Source: Bacteroidales bacterium (GTDB taxonomy: Bacteria > Bacteroidota > Bacteroidia > Bacteroidales > F082). Taken from it: DNA of 64,000 nucleotides. Of the stretch, positions 31,981-41,259 are shown piece by piece. The position numbers were made by a program, and so were the translations under genes. Position 1 is the stretch's first letter. Each line of letters starts with the position of its first letter. The stretch is taken from NCBI GenBank assembly GCA_017651645.1, contig JAGCCO010000024.1, positions 1 to 64,000 of the forward strand, given 5' to 3'. The notes beneath the pieces are model-generated. The model did no database searches. It worked only from the letters and a program-made list of their open reading frames with translations, and was not told the origin of the DNA.

Positions 31981-33969
31981 ATGGAAAACAACGAACAACT
32001 GAATCAAAATCCTGTCATTGCAGAAGGGATTGAGAATGAGCGGATTACAGTAAAGGCTTCGAAGAAAGCCATTGACGCGAACGAGAAAAAGAAGATTGTC
32101 AAACTGATCCAACCTAGTATCTTGCCTGGTAAGGTGAGAATTGAGGTGAAAACCTTAATGGAAAAAGAAAAGGTTGAATCTGCTTCGCTAGCCGATGAGG
32201 TGATTCCCGAGATCGAGAATACTCCCGAAATTGAGGATGAAGAGCTGGTGGAGGACAATAACGAGCTTGACGACCTCAATAAGCTGCAACTGGTTGAGAT
32301 GCTTGAGGAACTCGTGCAGAATACCGACATCCAGGGTATCAAGGATAAGGTTGCGGCTATTCGTATCCATTTCAATAAGCTGAATAAAGAGGATATGGAC
32401 AATGAGCTCGATCAGTTCCTGCAAGGTGGCGGTGAGGCGGAAAGCTTCCAGCATGTGGAAGACCCTGTCGAACAACGCTTCAACACGGCTTTCGGCATTT
32501 TTAAAGCCAACCGAGCTAAGCAAAACGAAGACCTTGAGAAACAAAAGACGGAGAATCTTGCTAAGAAACAAGCCATCCTTGATGAGCTGAAAGAAATCAT
32601 AGCATCTGACGACTCTCTGAAGAAGACATACGATGACTTCCGCGCCCTGCAGGATCGTTGGAAAGAGATTGGCCCTGTGCCAGCTGCCGAGAGCTCTAAC
32701 TTGTGGAACAACTATCATTTCCTTGTCGAGAAGTTCTTTGATAAGGTCAGAATTGGCCGCGAGCTTCGTGACCTCGACATGAAGAAGAACCTCGATGCCA
32801 AGATTGAACTTTGCGAAAAGGCTGAGGAACTATTGGATGAAAAATCCATCACCAAGGCATTTAAGGCTTTGCAGAAATTGCATGAGGATTGGAAGGAAGT
32901 CGGTCCCGTGCCTCAAGACAAAAAGGATGAAATCTGGGAACGCTTTAAGGCTGCCACTGATAAGATCAACCAGATTCGTCGAGAGCATTATTCCAAGATT
33001 GAGGAGGAACAGACGGCTAATTTGGAAGCCAAGAAAGCTTTGTGTGATAAAGCTGAAGAGCTCATCGCCGAAGATTATCCGAGTGTGAATGCATGGCAGA
33101 AGAAGTCAGAAGAGCTATCTGAAATCTTTGGCGTTTGGAAGACGGTTGGCCCTGCTAGCAAGAAGGACAACGAGGAGATTTGGCAGCGTTTCCGTGGCGC
33201 CATGGATACGTTCTTTGCCAAGAAGAAGGCTTTCTTTGCTGGCTTGAAAGACAGACAGACCGAAAACCTCGAACGCAAGACCCAACTCTGCATTGAGGCT
33301 GAAGGCCTGATGGAGTCAACCGAATGGAAGACTGCAACAGAACAAATCAAGAAACTTCAAGAGGAATGGAAGACCATCGGCCCTGTTCCGAAACGTCATG
33401 CCGACAAGATCTGGAAGCGTTTCCGTGCTGCCTGTGACACTTTCTTCAACCGTAAGAACGAACACTTCAGCGGTCGTCGCACCGAAGAGGAGGCTAACCT
33501 TGCCGCAAAGAAAGCTTTGATAGAAGAAATCAAGGCCTTCCAACTCACTTCAAGCCGCAACGAGAACATGGACGCCATCAAGGCCTTCCAGAAGCGTTGG
33601 ATTGAGATTGGTTTCGTGCCGATGAAGCACAAGGATAGTATTAATAAGGAGTATCGCGAGCTTATCGACGGTCTCTTTGACGCGATGCGCAAGAACCAAA
33701 ACGAGGCTTCGACCAATGAATTCCGTGAGATGATGGAGAGCTGGAAAGATGACCCGAATGCTGGCGATCGTGTGCGGAAGGAAGGCAACAAATTGCAGAC
33801 GCGTATCCAGAAACTGCGTGACGAAATTGCCGCCATGGAGAACAACATCGGTTTCTTCTCGAACAGCAAGAATTCTGAATTGATGCGTGCTGAATATGAG
33901 AAGAAGATCAACAAGGCCAAGGAAGACCTTAAGGTCCTTGAAGAGAAGTTGAAGATTGCTGAAGAATAA
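31981..33969 (+). CDS. DUF349 repeat protein
   Basis: 662 residues, cytosolic, almost entirely helical and highly charged. After an acidic N-terminal region (~50-90, 'EIENTPEIEDEELVEDN'), the DUF349 unit repeats at least five times, each with the signature W-K-x-I/V-G-P-V/A-P: 'RWKEIGPVPAAESS', 'DWKEVGPVPQDKKD', 'VWKTVGPASKKDNE', 'EWKTIGPVPKRHAD', 'RWIEIGFVPMKHKD', and 'IWERF/IWQRFRGAMDTFFAKK' following. The C-terminus is a coiled coil. DUF349 proteins are widespread in Bacteroidetes; I know of no firm biochemical role. Own promoter and double terminator make it monocistronic. Confidence 0.92.
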   Translation: MENNEQLNQNPVIAEGIENERITVKASKKAIDANEKKKIVKLIQPSILPGKVRIEVKTLMEKEKVESASLADEVIPEIENTPEIEDEELVEDNNELDDLNKLQLVEMLEELVQNTDIQGIKDKVAAIRIHFNKLNKEDMDNELDQFLQGGGEAESFQHVEDPVEQRFNTAFGIFKANRAKQNEDLEKQKTENLAKKQAILDELKEIIASDDSLKKTYDDFRALQDRWKEIGPVPAAESSNLWNNYHFLVEKFFDKVRIGRELRDLDMKKNLDAKIELCEKAEELLDEKSITKAFKALQKLHEDWKEVGPVPQDKKDEIWERFKAATDKINQIRREHYSKIEEEQTANLEAKKALCDKAEELIAEDYPSVNAWQKKSEELSEIFGVWKTVGPASKKDNEEIWQRFRGAMDTFFAKKKAFFAGLKDRQTENLERKTQLCIEAEGLMESTEWKTATEQIKKLQEEWKTIGPVPKRHADKIWKRFRAACDTFFNRKNEHFSGRRTEEEANLAAKKALIEEIKAFQLTSSRNENMDAIKAFQKRWIEIGFVPMKHKDSINKEYRELIDGLFDAMRKNQNEASTNEFREMMESWKDDPNAGDRVRKEGNKLQTRIQKLRDEIAAMENNIGFFSNSKNSELMRAEYEKKINKAKEDLKVLEEKLKIAEE

Positions 33970-33987
33970 AGCAAGTTTCCTAAGCGA

Positions 33988-34020
33988 AAAAGCGGGATGA
34001 GTATTCGTCCCGCTTTTGTT
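33988..34020 (+). terminator. Rho-independent terminator after the DUF349 gene
   Basis: AAAAGCGGGA / TCCCGCTTTT stem with 10-base loop and trailing T. Confidence 0.85.
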
Positions 34021-34036
34021 TTGGTTCTAATGGAAC

Positions 34037-34069
34037 AAAAAAAGCACCTCGTTTTGAGGTGCTTTTTTT
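34037..34069. terminator. Bidirectional terminator between convergent genes
   Basis: AAAAAAAGCACCTC / GAGGTGCTTTTTTT, 14-bp perfect stem with GTTTT loop; serves the minus-strand TonB receptor gene and backs up the plus one. Confidence 0.9.
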
Positions 34070-34087
34070 GAATTGAAAACCTTCCGA

Positions 34088-37000
34088 TTAGAAGTTCAAA
34101 CGGAGGTTCAGAGCAGCTGACCATGTGGAGAGCGTGCTGGCGTAGGTGTTCCACTTAGGATTGGTAAAGGTGTAGGTGTAAGGATTCTCCTCGCTACCAT
34201 TACCGTTCAGCTTGATGATGTCGCTGCTGGCCAGGCGTTGCATGTTGCCCCAGCCTCTGTAGAATAGATTGGCGAGGTTCTTCACGTCGATGCCGGCGCT
34301 GATGCTTTCACCACCCTTGAACTTGTAGGTTCTCTCATACTTGAAGTTGAAGGTGTGTCTCCAAGGAGCAATGGCACCGCCACGTTCGGCATACTGACCG
34401 CGGTGGGCGCTCAGATACTTGTCGGCCTTGATGAACTCGTTGAATTCCTCAGCATTGGTGTACGGGCTGTTCTCAGCCATAAGCTGGCTCTCAGTGGGGA
34501 TGTAGACCAAACTGTTGGAACCACCGTCGCCGTTGACATTGCTGGTCATGGTGTAGCTATAACGAGTGTAGCTGTAGTTGCCAATGTAGCAGTGGTTGAA
34601 GCCTTCGTAGTAGAGGCCCAAGGTCTCAGTGGTGTGTTGACCAGTAGCCCAAGTCCAGCCAGCGTTGAAGAGCACACGGTGAGGTGTAACGTATGAGCTG
34701 TAGCCCAACTCATGGACGTTGGAACCGTTGATGCCAAATGCATTGGTGCTGAAGGCAGAGGTGACTTGGTCGCCGATACCGTCAGTGACATTCTTACCCT
34801 CTGCATAAGTGTAGGCAGCCATCAGGAAAAGACCGCACTTGAAGTCTTTGCTCAACTGGGCAGTACCAGAATAGTAGTAACCGTTGTTGGGGGTGTTGGT
34901 AATATAATAAGGAGTGACCTTGGCGCCGAGGCTGTTGGTGACGTTTTCGCTAACCCAGAAGGTTCTTTCGCCAGGTTCGCCGGGCAGTTGGATAGGATCG
35001 CCTTCCACGATGCCGAGCTTGGTGACGGCAACGGTGGTGATGTCCTTGTTATAGATGCCTTCCAAAGTGGCTTTGATGCCGCCAGGAAGTTCGGCGTCGA
35101 AGGCCAAGCTGCTCTTCCAAGTCTGGGTCATCTTGAGGTTCTTGTCCATAATCGTGGTTGCGGCAGGAGCAGCCAGTTCAGCGGGCAAGTTCTCAGTGCC
35201 AAACAAGGTGGCGTGGTTGGCGATAATGTCGTTCAAATTAGCATAGAAGTTGATGTCAGTGTCTTCAGCATTGGCGTTGATGTACTGATACTGCATGCAG
35301 TTGGAGTTACCCACGGTGGACACAATCCAAACGAAAGGCAGACGACCGGTGTAGAGGCCAGAACCGCCACGGATGATATACTTACGCTCGCCAGTGAGGT
35401 CCCAGTTGAAGCCCAAACGAGGTGAGAGGTTGACGCGGGCCTTAGGCATGTCGGCAGTTGAAAGGCCATACATGGTGTTGCCTTCGCCGTCAGCGATGGC
35501 GTGGTGGACACCGTCTTCATCATTCCAACCCTCAGCAAACTCCTTGTTGTAGTTATAGCCGGCGATAGAAGGATAGTAAGGCAGTTCGGCACGGAGACCG
35601 AGAGAGAGTTTGAAGCGCTCGCTGAGCGTCATTTCGTCCTGCAGGTAAACTGAACCTTGCATATAGTTGAAGGATGGGAACACTTGTTTGGGATTGCCAC
35701 CTTCACCGTCGCGGTTGTTACCGAAGGTGATGGCGAAAGCCGTCGGGTTAGCACCGTTTACGAAGTCGTTCCAGCTGTTGTAGACATAATAGCCAGCACC
35801 ACCTTGCATGTAACCGTTTTGTGTCTTGTCCCACTCAAACTGACCACCAAGGGTGAAGTTATGAATGCCAGTGAGGTAGCTCACTTCGTCGGTGACAACA
35901 GCGGTTTTCACATCACGGAGGTTACCATAGGTGAACGGGTCGGGACCGAAGGAGGTGTAGACAGCCTTGGTTTCGGCAACGCCATCACCATCAGTGTCGA
36001 GATTTTCGAGAATATCAACGGTGGGGAAGAGATCGCCCACGAAACTACGAGGCTCGTTCTGGTGTGAATAGGTAGCACGCAGCATGTTGTTACCGCGGCC
36101 GCTCAAGAAGCTGTGGTTCCATTCGGCGGCCACTGAACTGAAGTTCTGCTCTTGGAAGTAACGGTTACTTTCGAAGTACAAAGCGCAGTCCGAAGTACGG
36201 CCGTAGCTGTTACGGTTGTAGGGGTTCGGGACAATGGGGTTCACCGAGTTAGAGGGTGACGAAGAATACTTGTTCTTCACCAAACTGTAACGGATGTTAA
36301 ACTTGTTGTTGTCGTTGATGTTCCAGTCTAAGCGGGCCAACAGTTTGTAGTCAGGTGTGCTGGCGCTGTAGTTCTGGTAACGGCCAGGATCGTAACCATA
36401 GGTGGTCTTCAGATAGTCTTTAATCATGTCCATCTTTTCGACAGTAGGACGGCTGTACTGGGTAGAGCCACCCCAATCATCATCCTCGCTTTCGCGAGCG
36501 AAGTGAGTCTGGCCGGGGTCAATGTCGCTCTGATATTCAAAGTTTACGAAGTAGAACAACTTGTCTTTAATGATGGGACCGCCAACGCTGACGCCAACGG
36601 TGTTGTCGAGTGATTCACTGAGTGACAAACGCTCAGGATAGTTGCCGAATTCATCTTTCACACCAAACTTGGTGCCCATGAGGCCGTCATTGGTGTAATA
36701 GTCATAAATGCTAACATGAGTGGTGTTGGTACCGCTCTTGGTGACGGCGTTGATGGCACCGCCAGTGAAGCCGCTGTGACGGACATCGAAAGGCGTGACG
36801 TTGATGGTCATGGCCTCGATAGCATCCAACGAGATGGGGCTACCGCCAGCAGGCAGGTTGCCGCCGATACCGAAAGCGTTGTTGAAGGCAGCACCGTCAA
36901 CGGTGACGTAAGACGAACGGTAGTTACCGCCGCCGATGGCCAGACCGTTGGAAGTGGTAGCAGCCTGAGGCGTCAGGGCCAACACGTCGTTGAGGCTACG

Positions 37001-37450
37001 GCTAATGGTGGGCAGGGTTGTGATCTGCTCGTTGTTGATGGCCGTAGTGGCACCGGCACGGTCGCTGTCCATACCGTTGGAGATGGCTTCGGCCACAACG
37101 GCGACTTCGCCCAGACCGACCGCTTCTTCATTCATGCGGACGTTCAAGATCTTGGTCTCACCAAGGGTGGCAGTGATGCCCTCTTGTTTGACCGTCTGGA
37201 AGCCGACCATACGGAACTCGATGGTGTAAGGACCACCGGGACGGATGTTCAGCAAGCGATAGGCACCGTTCGCATCGGCCACGGCATAGTACTGTGAGCC
37301 TGAAGGAGTGTGCGTGGCAACAACAGTGGCGCCCGGAAGGGTGGCCTTGTTGTTGTCGGTGATTTTTCCACTGATACTTGAAGTGGTCACCTGGGCCATC
37401 AAGCTAATGGAGGCAATCATAGCCACGAAAAAAGTAAGTAACTTTTTCAT
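34088..37450 (-). CDS. Oar-like TonB-dependent outer-membrane receptor
   Basis: 1120 residues from ATG 37450 (MKKLLTFFVAMIASISLMAQ); the reading to 37555 would cross the promoter. After the signal peptide comes a carboxypeptidase-regulatory-like beta domain (~22-105: SISGKITDNNKATLPGATVV ... YRLLNIRPGGPYTIEFRM), a TonB plug (RSLNDVLALTPQ; YVTVDGAAFNNAFG; VTPFDVRHSGFTGGAINAVT) and a ~850-residue beta-barrel ending in aromatic F (ALNLRLNF). This is the layout of Oar/OmpA-related TonB-dependent transporters rather than SusC: no SusD partner is encoded next to it. Substrate unknown. Monocistronic. Confidence 0.93.
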   Translation of the reverse strand: MKKLLTFFVAMIASISLMAQVTTSSISGKITDNNKATLPGATVVATHTPSGSQYYAVADANGAYRLLNIRPGGPYTIEFRMVGFQTVKQEGITATLGETKILNVRMNEEAVGLGEVAVVAEAISNGMDSDRAGATTAINNEQITTLPTISRSLNDVLALTPQAATTSNGLAIGGGNYRSSYVTVDGAAFNNAFGIGGNLPAGGSPISLDAIEAMTINVTPFDVRHSGFTGGAINAVTKSGTNTTHVSIYDYYTNDGLMGTKFGVKDEFGNYPERLSLSESLDNTVGVSVGGPIIKDKLFYFVNFEYQSDIDPGQTHFARESEDDDWGGSTQYSRPTVEKMDMIKDYLKTTYGYDPGRYQNYSASTPDYKLLARLDWNINDNNKFNIRYSLVKNKYSSSPSNSVNPIVPNPYNRNSYGRTSDCALYFESNRYFQEQNFSSVAAEWNHSFLSGRGNNMLRATYSHQNEPRSFVGDLFPTVDILENLDTDGDGVAETKAVYTSFGPDPFTYGNLRDVKTAVVTDEVSYLTGIHNFTLGGQFEWDKTQNGYMQGGAGYYVYNSWNDFVNGANPTAFAITFGNNRDGEGGNPKQVFPSFNYMQGSVYLQDEMTLSERFKLSLGLRAELPYYPSIAGYNYNKEFAEGWNDEDGVHHAIADGEGNTMYGLSTADMPKARVNLSPRLGFNWDLTGERKYIIRGGSGLYTGRLPFVWIVSTVGNSNCMQYQYINANAEDTDINFYANLNDIIANHATLFGTENLPAELAAPAATTIMDKNLKMTQTWKSSLAFDAELPGGIKATLEGIYNKDITTVAVTKLGIVEGDPIQLPGEPGERTFWVSENVTNSLGAKVTPYYITNTPNNGYYYSGTAQLSKDFKCGLFLMAAYTYAEGKNVTDGIGDQVTSAFSTNAFGINGSNVHELGYSSYVTPHRVLFNAGWTWATGQHTTETLGLYYEGFNHCYIGNYSYTRYSYTMTSNVNGDGGSNSLVYIPTESQLMAENSPYTNAEEFNEFIKADKYLSAHRGQYAERGGAIAPWRHTFNFKYERTYKFKGGESISAGIDVKNLANLFYRGWGNMQRLASSDIIKLNGNGSEENPYTYTFTNPKWNTYASTLSTWSAALNLRLNF

Positions 37451-37536
37451 AGATAATAATTTAATGTTAATAATTAAGTTGATTGTATTTGATTTAGTTG
37501 TGCTCGTTTTCATTTTGTCCACTCCATAAGACCGTG

Positions 37537-37544
37537 CAAATATA
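37537..37544 (-). promoter_or_regulatory. -7 box TATATTTG for the TonB-dependent receptor
   Basis: Exact motif on the minus strand followed by CA, 86 bases upstream of ATG 37450, giving a long AT-rich leader. Confidence 0.65.
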
Positions 37545-37769
37545 AAGCATTCCAATGAAATGCCAATCCATTATTTTGTGTCATTTTCTTCTTTTTTTCG
37601 AAAAGAAATCAACAGCTTTTTGTTTATAACTTGTAAGAATCTGATTCTGAAAATAATGAAAAACGGCATTTCTGCCTTTTTCCGATAGATTGATACCTTA
37701 TAAATATTAAACAATATCGCTTTTGATAAAAACTTCCCGTTTTAAGCGGATATTGTGGTTTTTTTTGTG

Positions 37770-37777
37770 TATTTTTG
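37770..37777 (+). promoter_or_regulatory. -7 box TATTTTTG for the lipoprotein gene
   Basis: Lies inside a longer possible reading from 37755 and so argues for the start at 37797. Confidence 0.65.
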
Positions 37778-37796
37778 CCCCAAATACATCATGACT

Positions 37797-38162
37797 ATGA
37801 AAAGATTGTCAATCATTGCAGTACTGGCTTTGATGATGGGTCTAGGCTCTTGTGGCGACCAGCATTCAAAACAGTTTAAAGCCATGGAAGAAGAATTGAA
37901 GTCCATTGAGGCAAAAATCAACGAAATTGCGGATTGTGATGAGTTACAGATGATGAACTTCAGCATATTAGGTTTGCGTTCCGATGTGGATAACTATCGT
38001 CAGGATTCGGAGTTGTCGGATGCAGAGATTGAACAGCTTGATGGCATGATTGATCAGTTGGTGGCTTCTTGGAACGGGAAATGGGCCGCACTTGATTGCG
38101 AGAAGAACATCAATGAAGAGGAACTCGACACCTCTGGCGAGGAAGCGGGAGAACTCGATTAG
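37797..38162 (+). CDS. Small helical lipoprotein
   Basis: 121 residues from ATG 37797 (MKRLSIIAVLALMMGLGSC, lipobox Cys 19); ATG 37791 adds two residues. The mature part is acidic and helical with coiled-coil heptads (FKAMEEELKSIEAKINEI; LSDAEIEQLDGMIDQL) and ends in an acidic tail. No family recognised. It is 20 bases from the next promoter and probably a separate unit. Confidence 0.75.
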   Translation: MKRLSIIAVLALMMGLGSCGDQHSKQFKAMEEELKSIEAKINEIADCDELQMMNFSILGLRSDVDNYRQDSELSDAEIEQLDGMIDQLVASWNGKWAALDCEKNINEEELDTSGEEAGELD

Positions 38163-38181
38163 ACATGTGATTGTTTTTTGC

Positions 38182-38189
38182 TATTTTTG
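38182..38189 (+). promoter_or_regulatory. -7 box TATTTTTG for the mutL operon
   Basis: Exact motif followed by CA, 20 bases before ATG 38210; the only good promoter seen before glmM, four genes downstream. Confidence 0.7.
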
Positions 38190-38209
38190 CAAATCAAAAC
38201 TATATCGTT

Positions 38210-38521
38210 ATGGCATTCTTCTATAGACATAATCCAAAGAAATTCAACTATATACCGCGCTATTTCGATCCTGAGCAGCAGGCCTGGGAGGAGAAAAAAG
38301 CTGCTGCAGGACTTGATTCCAAGCTGACTCATGAAGAACAGCTTCGTATAAAGATGCGGCAAAAATGGGGAACGGGAAAGGGAAGCGAAGAAAGCAAGGC
38401 CGAACAGCGCAACAAGCTGATACGTAGGATTGTGCTTGGCGTTTTCATTCTTTTTGTCTTCTATTTCATTTTCTGTACGCCTGTGCTGAACAACATTGTT
38501 GGCGGACTGATGGGAAAATAA
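38210..38521 (+). CDS. Small membrane protein upstream of mutL
   Basis: 103 residues from ATG 38210 (MAFFYRHNPKKFNYIPRYFDP). A basic, aromatic N-terminal half with 'RYFDPEQQAWEEKKAA' is followed by one C-terminal membrane helix (IVLGVFILFVFYFIFCTPV). From memory, such short 'F-x-R-x-P-x-x-F-x-Y-x-P-R-F/Y-D-P' proteins precede mutL in other Bacteroidetes; function not known. It starts the operon and ends 3 bases before mutL. Confidence 0.78.
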   Translation: MAFFYRHNPKKFNYIPRYFDPEQQAWEEKKAAAGLDSKLTHEEQLRIKMRQKWGTGKGSEESKAEQRNKLIRRIVLGVFILFVFYFIFCTPVLNNIVGGLMGK

Positions 38522-38524
38522 GGT

Positions 38525-40336
38525 ATGCTGGACATTATCAAGTTACTTCCCGACAGTGTCGCCAACCAAATTGCAGCGGGCGAGGTAATCCAACGCCCTG
38601 CGTCAGCAGTGAAAGAGCTGATGGAGAATGCTTTGGATGCAGGCGCCACGCAAATCGACCTTGTGGTGAAAGATGCTGGCAAGTCGATGATCATGGTCGT
38701 CGACAATGGTTGCGGCATGTCGGAAACTGATGCCAGGATGTGTTTCGAACGTCATGCCACCTCGAAAATCAGCAAGGCAGAGGATTTGTTCTCCATCCGT
38801 ACCATGGGTTTCCGTGGTGAGGCTTTGGCCAGTATAGCGGCTATCGCTCAAGTGGAATTGAAGACCCGACGCAAGGAAGACGAGGTAGGCACAAAGATTA
38901 TCAATGAAGGCTCTGTGGTAAAAGAACAAAGCCTTGTACCCATGCAGCCCGGCACGACTTTTACAGTAAAGAACTTGTTTTTCAATGTGCCGGCGAGACG
39001 CAATTTTTTGAAATCGACACAGGCTGAGATGCGCCACGTTGTGGAGGAGTTCACCCGTGTCACACTGATGAATCCAGAAATCGGCTTCACGCTGAACAGC
39101 GACGGTAAGGAGGTGTATCACCTGTATCCAGGCAACCTTAAACAACGTATCATGGGCTTGTTTGGGAGCAACTATGAGGGAAAACTGCTGCCCGTCCGAC
39201 AAGAGACCGATCGGGTTCGTATTGATGGCTATATTGTAAAAGCCGAATTTGCCAAAAAGACCCGCGGCGAGCAGTATTTTTTTGTGAACAAGCGCTTTAT
39301 CAAACATGCTTATCTGCATCATGCCATCGAGAATGCCTTTATGGAGATGATTCCCAAGGACAGTTTTCCTGGCTATTTCCTGAATATCGAGGTTGACCCG
39401 TCAGATATTGACATCAACATTCATCCGACAAAGACCGAAGTCAACTTCTTGGATGTCAAACTGGTGTATGCCATTCTTCATGCAGCAGTGCGGAAGGCTA
39501 TCGGACAGCACAACCTTTCTCCGATGATTGATTTTGACGAATCGCCTGATTTGAACAATGATTTTAGCGCAGCCTTTGGCATGTCAAAGCCTTTGGCCAT
39601 ACCCAATGTGCCTCTTGATCCGAGTTTCAATCCGTTTAGGAAGGAAGCAGCATCGCGCGAATCGCATTGGGAAGGCTCATATCAGCCTCAAAGAAACACT
39701 CCTTCGGGCGATTGGCGTTTGCTTTATGGCGATCGGACGGACTTGCCCAACGAAGCCCCTGAGACAAAAGAGGAAAACAAGCCTAATAGCCAGTATCTTC
39801 AGGTGAATCAGTCGTATATTGTTACAACAGTGAAATCGGGTATGTTGGTTATCGACCAGCATTTGGCACATACACGGGTGCTGTTTGAGAAATATCTAAA
39901 GGAGTTGGAAAACCATAGTGGGGTCTCGCAGCAGGAACTTTTCCCTCAGGCCTTGTCGCTTAATATGAACGATGCTTCGCTGCTGAAGGAGATGCTGTCC
40001 GATTTGGAAAACCTTGGTTTCGTTTTGGAGCAGGCCAATCCGACCACTTTCATGATCAACGGTACTCCTGCGGATGCTGCAGGTAGCGACGCATTGGCAT
40101 TGCTTGAAAAGGTTTTGGACAATTACAAACTCAACCGCAGCGATTTGCAGTTGGATAGAAAGCTGAATCTGGCCAAGACCATGGCGGTTCAGTTGGCGAT
40201 AAAGGCGCAAACAAGACTCTCAGAAACAGAGATGCAGAACCTTGTGGACCAGTTGTTTGCTTGCAATGTGGCCGAAGTAGCGCCTAATGGAAAAAAGATT
40301 TATGTTATATTAAGTATGGAGGATTTATTCAAATGA
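38525..40336 (+). CDS. mutL: DNA mismatch repair protein MutL
   Basis: 603 residues. N-terminal GHKL ATPase motifs: 'VKELMENALDAGAT' with the catalytic Glu, 'VVDNGCGMS', 'RHATSKI', 'GFRGEALASI', then the transducer domain with 'VNKRFIKH' and 'INIHPTKTEV'. The C-terminal dimerisation domain ends 'VAPNGKKIYVILSMEDLFK'. The endonuclease motif DQHAxxExxxxE reads DQHLAHTRVLFE (39854-39889): the first Glu is Thr, and the usual C-terminal CPHGRP motif is absent, so nicking activity is doubtful. MutL couples MutS mismatch recognition to downstream repair. Overlaps the rhomboid gene by 4 bases. Confidence 0.96.
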   Translation: MLDIIKLLPDSVANQIAAGEVIQRPASAVKELMENALDAGATQIDLVVKDAGKSMIMVVDNGCGMSETDARMCFERHATSKISKAEDLFSIRTMGFRGEALASIAAIAQVELKTRRKEDEVGTKIINEGSVVKEQSLVPMQPGTTFTVKNLFFNVPARRNFLKSTQAEMRHVVEEFTRVTLMNPEIGFTLNSDGKEVYHLYPGNLKQRIMGLFGSNYEGKLLPVRQETDRVRIDGYIVKAEFAKKTRGEQYFFVNKRFIKHAYLHHAIENAFMEMIPKDSFPGYFLNIEVDPSDIDINIHPTKTEVNFLDVKLVYAILHAAVRKAIGQHNLSPMIDFDESPDLNNDFSAAFGMSKPLAIPNVPLDPSFNPFRKEAASRESHWEGSYQPQRNTPSGDWRLLYGDRTDLPNEAPETKEENKPNSQYLQVNQSYIVTTVKSGMLVIDQHLAHTRVLFEKYLKELENHSGVSQQELFPQALSLNMNDASLLKEMLSDLENLGFVLEQANPTTFMINGTPADAAGSDALALLEKVLDNYKLNRSDLQLDRKLNLAKTMAVQLAIKAQTRLSETEMQNLVDQLFACNVAEVAPNGKKIYVILSMEDLFK

Positions 40337-41259
40337 GTCAGCAATTCAGCCCAACGGGATTCAAGGTGCTGCCAACAGTGGTTAAGCATCTGCTGATAAT
40401 CAATATTCTGTTTTATTTGGCCACCTTTACATTTCAGCGGTTCAATATTGACTTGACGGAACTGTTGGGACTGCATTTTTTCAAGGCCAGCGATTTCAGA
40501 ATCTATCAGTTGGTCACTTATATGTTCATGCATGCCAATTTTGGGCATTTGTTTTTCAACATGTTCGCCCTGTGGATGTTTGGTAATACACTTGAAAACC
40601 TCTGGGGCTCAAAACGTTTCTTGTTGTTTTACATGGTGTGCGGCATTGGTGCAGGATTATGCCAGGAGTTGGTGCAATATATCCAATATGCCACATCCTT
40701 GGCCAATTATTCCACTGTGAACTTGGGTGGTCGTATCGTTACGATGGACACCTACCTGAACATGATGACTACAGTGGGCGCATCGGGCGCTATCTACGGC
40801 CTGTTGCTTGCATTTGGCATGATGTTCCCCAACTCGATGATTTACTTTTATTTTCTGATTCCAATTAAGGCCAAGTGGTTTGTCATCGGTTATGCGGTCA
40901 TCGAATTGATTACTGGACTAACCGGGGTTGACAATGTAGCGCATTTCGCCCATCTTGGAGGTATGCTGTTCGGCTTACTGCTGCTTTTGTATTGGAGGAA
41001 GAATCCAGCTGGACCGAATAAGGATTTCAGGAAGTTGAAAGACATTTTCCAATCATGGAAGCGGAAATCACAGATGAAATATACGCCTTACGAGGAAGTC
41101 AAGGATGAGCCACGAGTGCCACGTTCCGACGAGGAATACAACCGTCAAAAGGCACAGACTGAGCGTGATATGGATGCCATTCTTGACAAGGTTGCCAAGA
41201 GTGGCTATGGGAGCCTGACCCCGGAAGAGAAAGAGTTTTTGTTTAAAAACAGCAAATGA
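40333..41259 (+). CDS. Rhomboid-family intramembrane serine protease
   Basis: 308 residues with six predicted membrane helices. The rhomboid core is plain: 'HANFGHLFFNMFALWMFG' (helix 2, with the conserved H/N), catalytic S151 in 'GASGAIYG', and catalytic H207 in 'HFAHLGGMLFG'. A ~90-residue charged cytosolic tail follows, with a helical C-terminus ('TPEEKEFLFKNSK') typical of Bacteroidetes rhomboids. It cleaves single-pass membrane substrates inside the bilayer; substrates unknown. Overlaps mutL and the EEP gene by 4 bases each. Confidence 0.93.
   Translation: MSQQFSPTGFKVLPTVVKHLLIINILFYLATFTFQRFNIDLTELLGLHFFKASDFRIYQLVTYMFMHANFGHLFFNMFALWMFGNTLENLWGSKRFLLFYMVCGIGAGLCQELVQYIQYATSLANYSTVNLGGRIVTMDTYLNMMTTVGASGAIYGLLLAFGMMFPNSMIYFYFLIPIKAKWFVIGYAVIELITGLTGVDNVAHFAHLGGMLFGLLLLLYWRKNPAGPNKDFRKLKDIFQSWKRKSQMKYTPYEEVKDEPRVPRSDEEYNRQKAQTERDMDAILDKVAKSGYGSLTPEEKEFLFKNSK

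Larger units (their letters stand above)
37451..37796. other. Divergent AT-rich promoter region
   Basis: Holds two -7 boxes facing apart: minus-strand TATATTTG at 37537-37544 for the TonB receptor and plus-strand TATTTTTG at 37770-37777 for the lipoprotein. No ORF with coding signs, no riboswitch-like structure that I recognise. Confidence 0.55.

Noticed and set aside
34088..37450. SusC of a polysaccharide utilisation locus
   Set aside because: No SusD partner or glycan enzymes next to it; plug and barrel match Oar-like receptors better.
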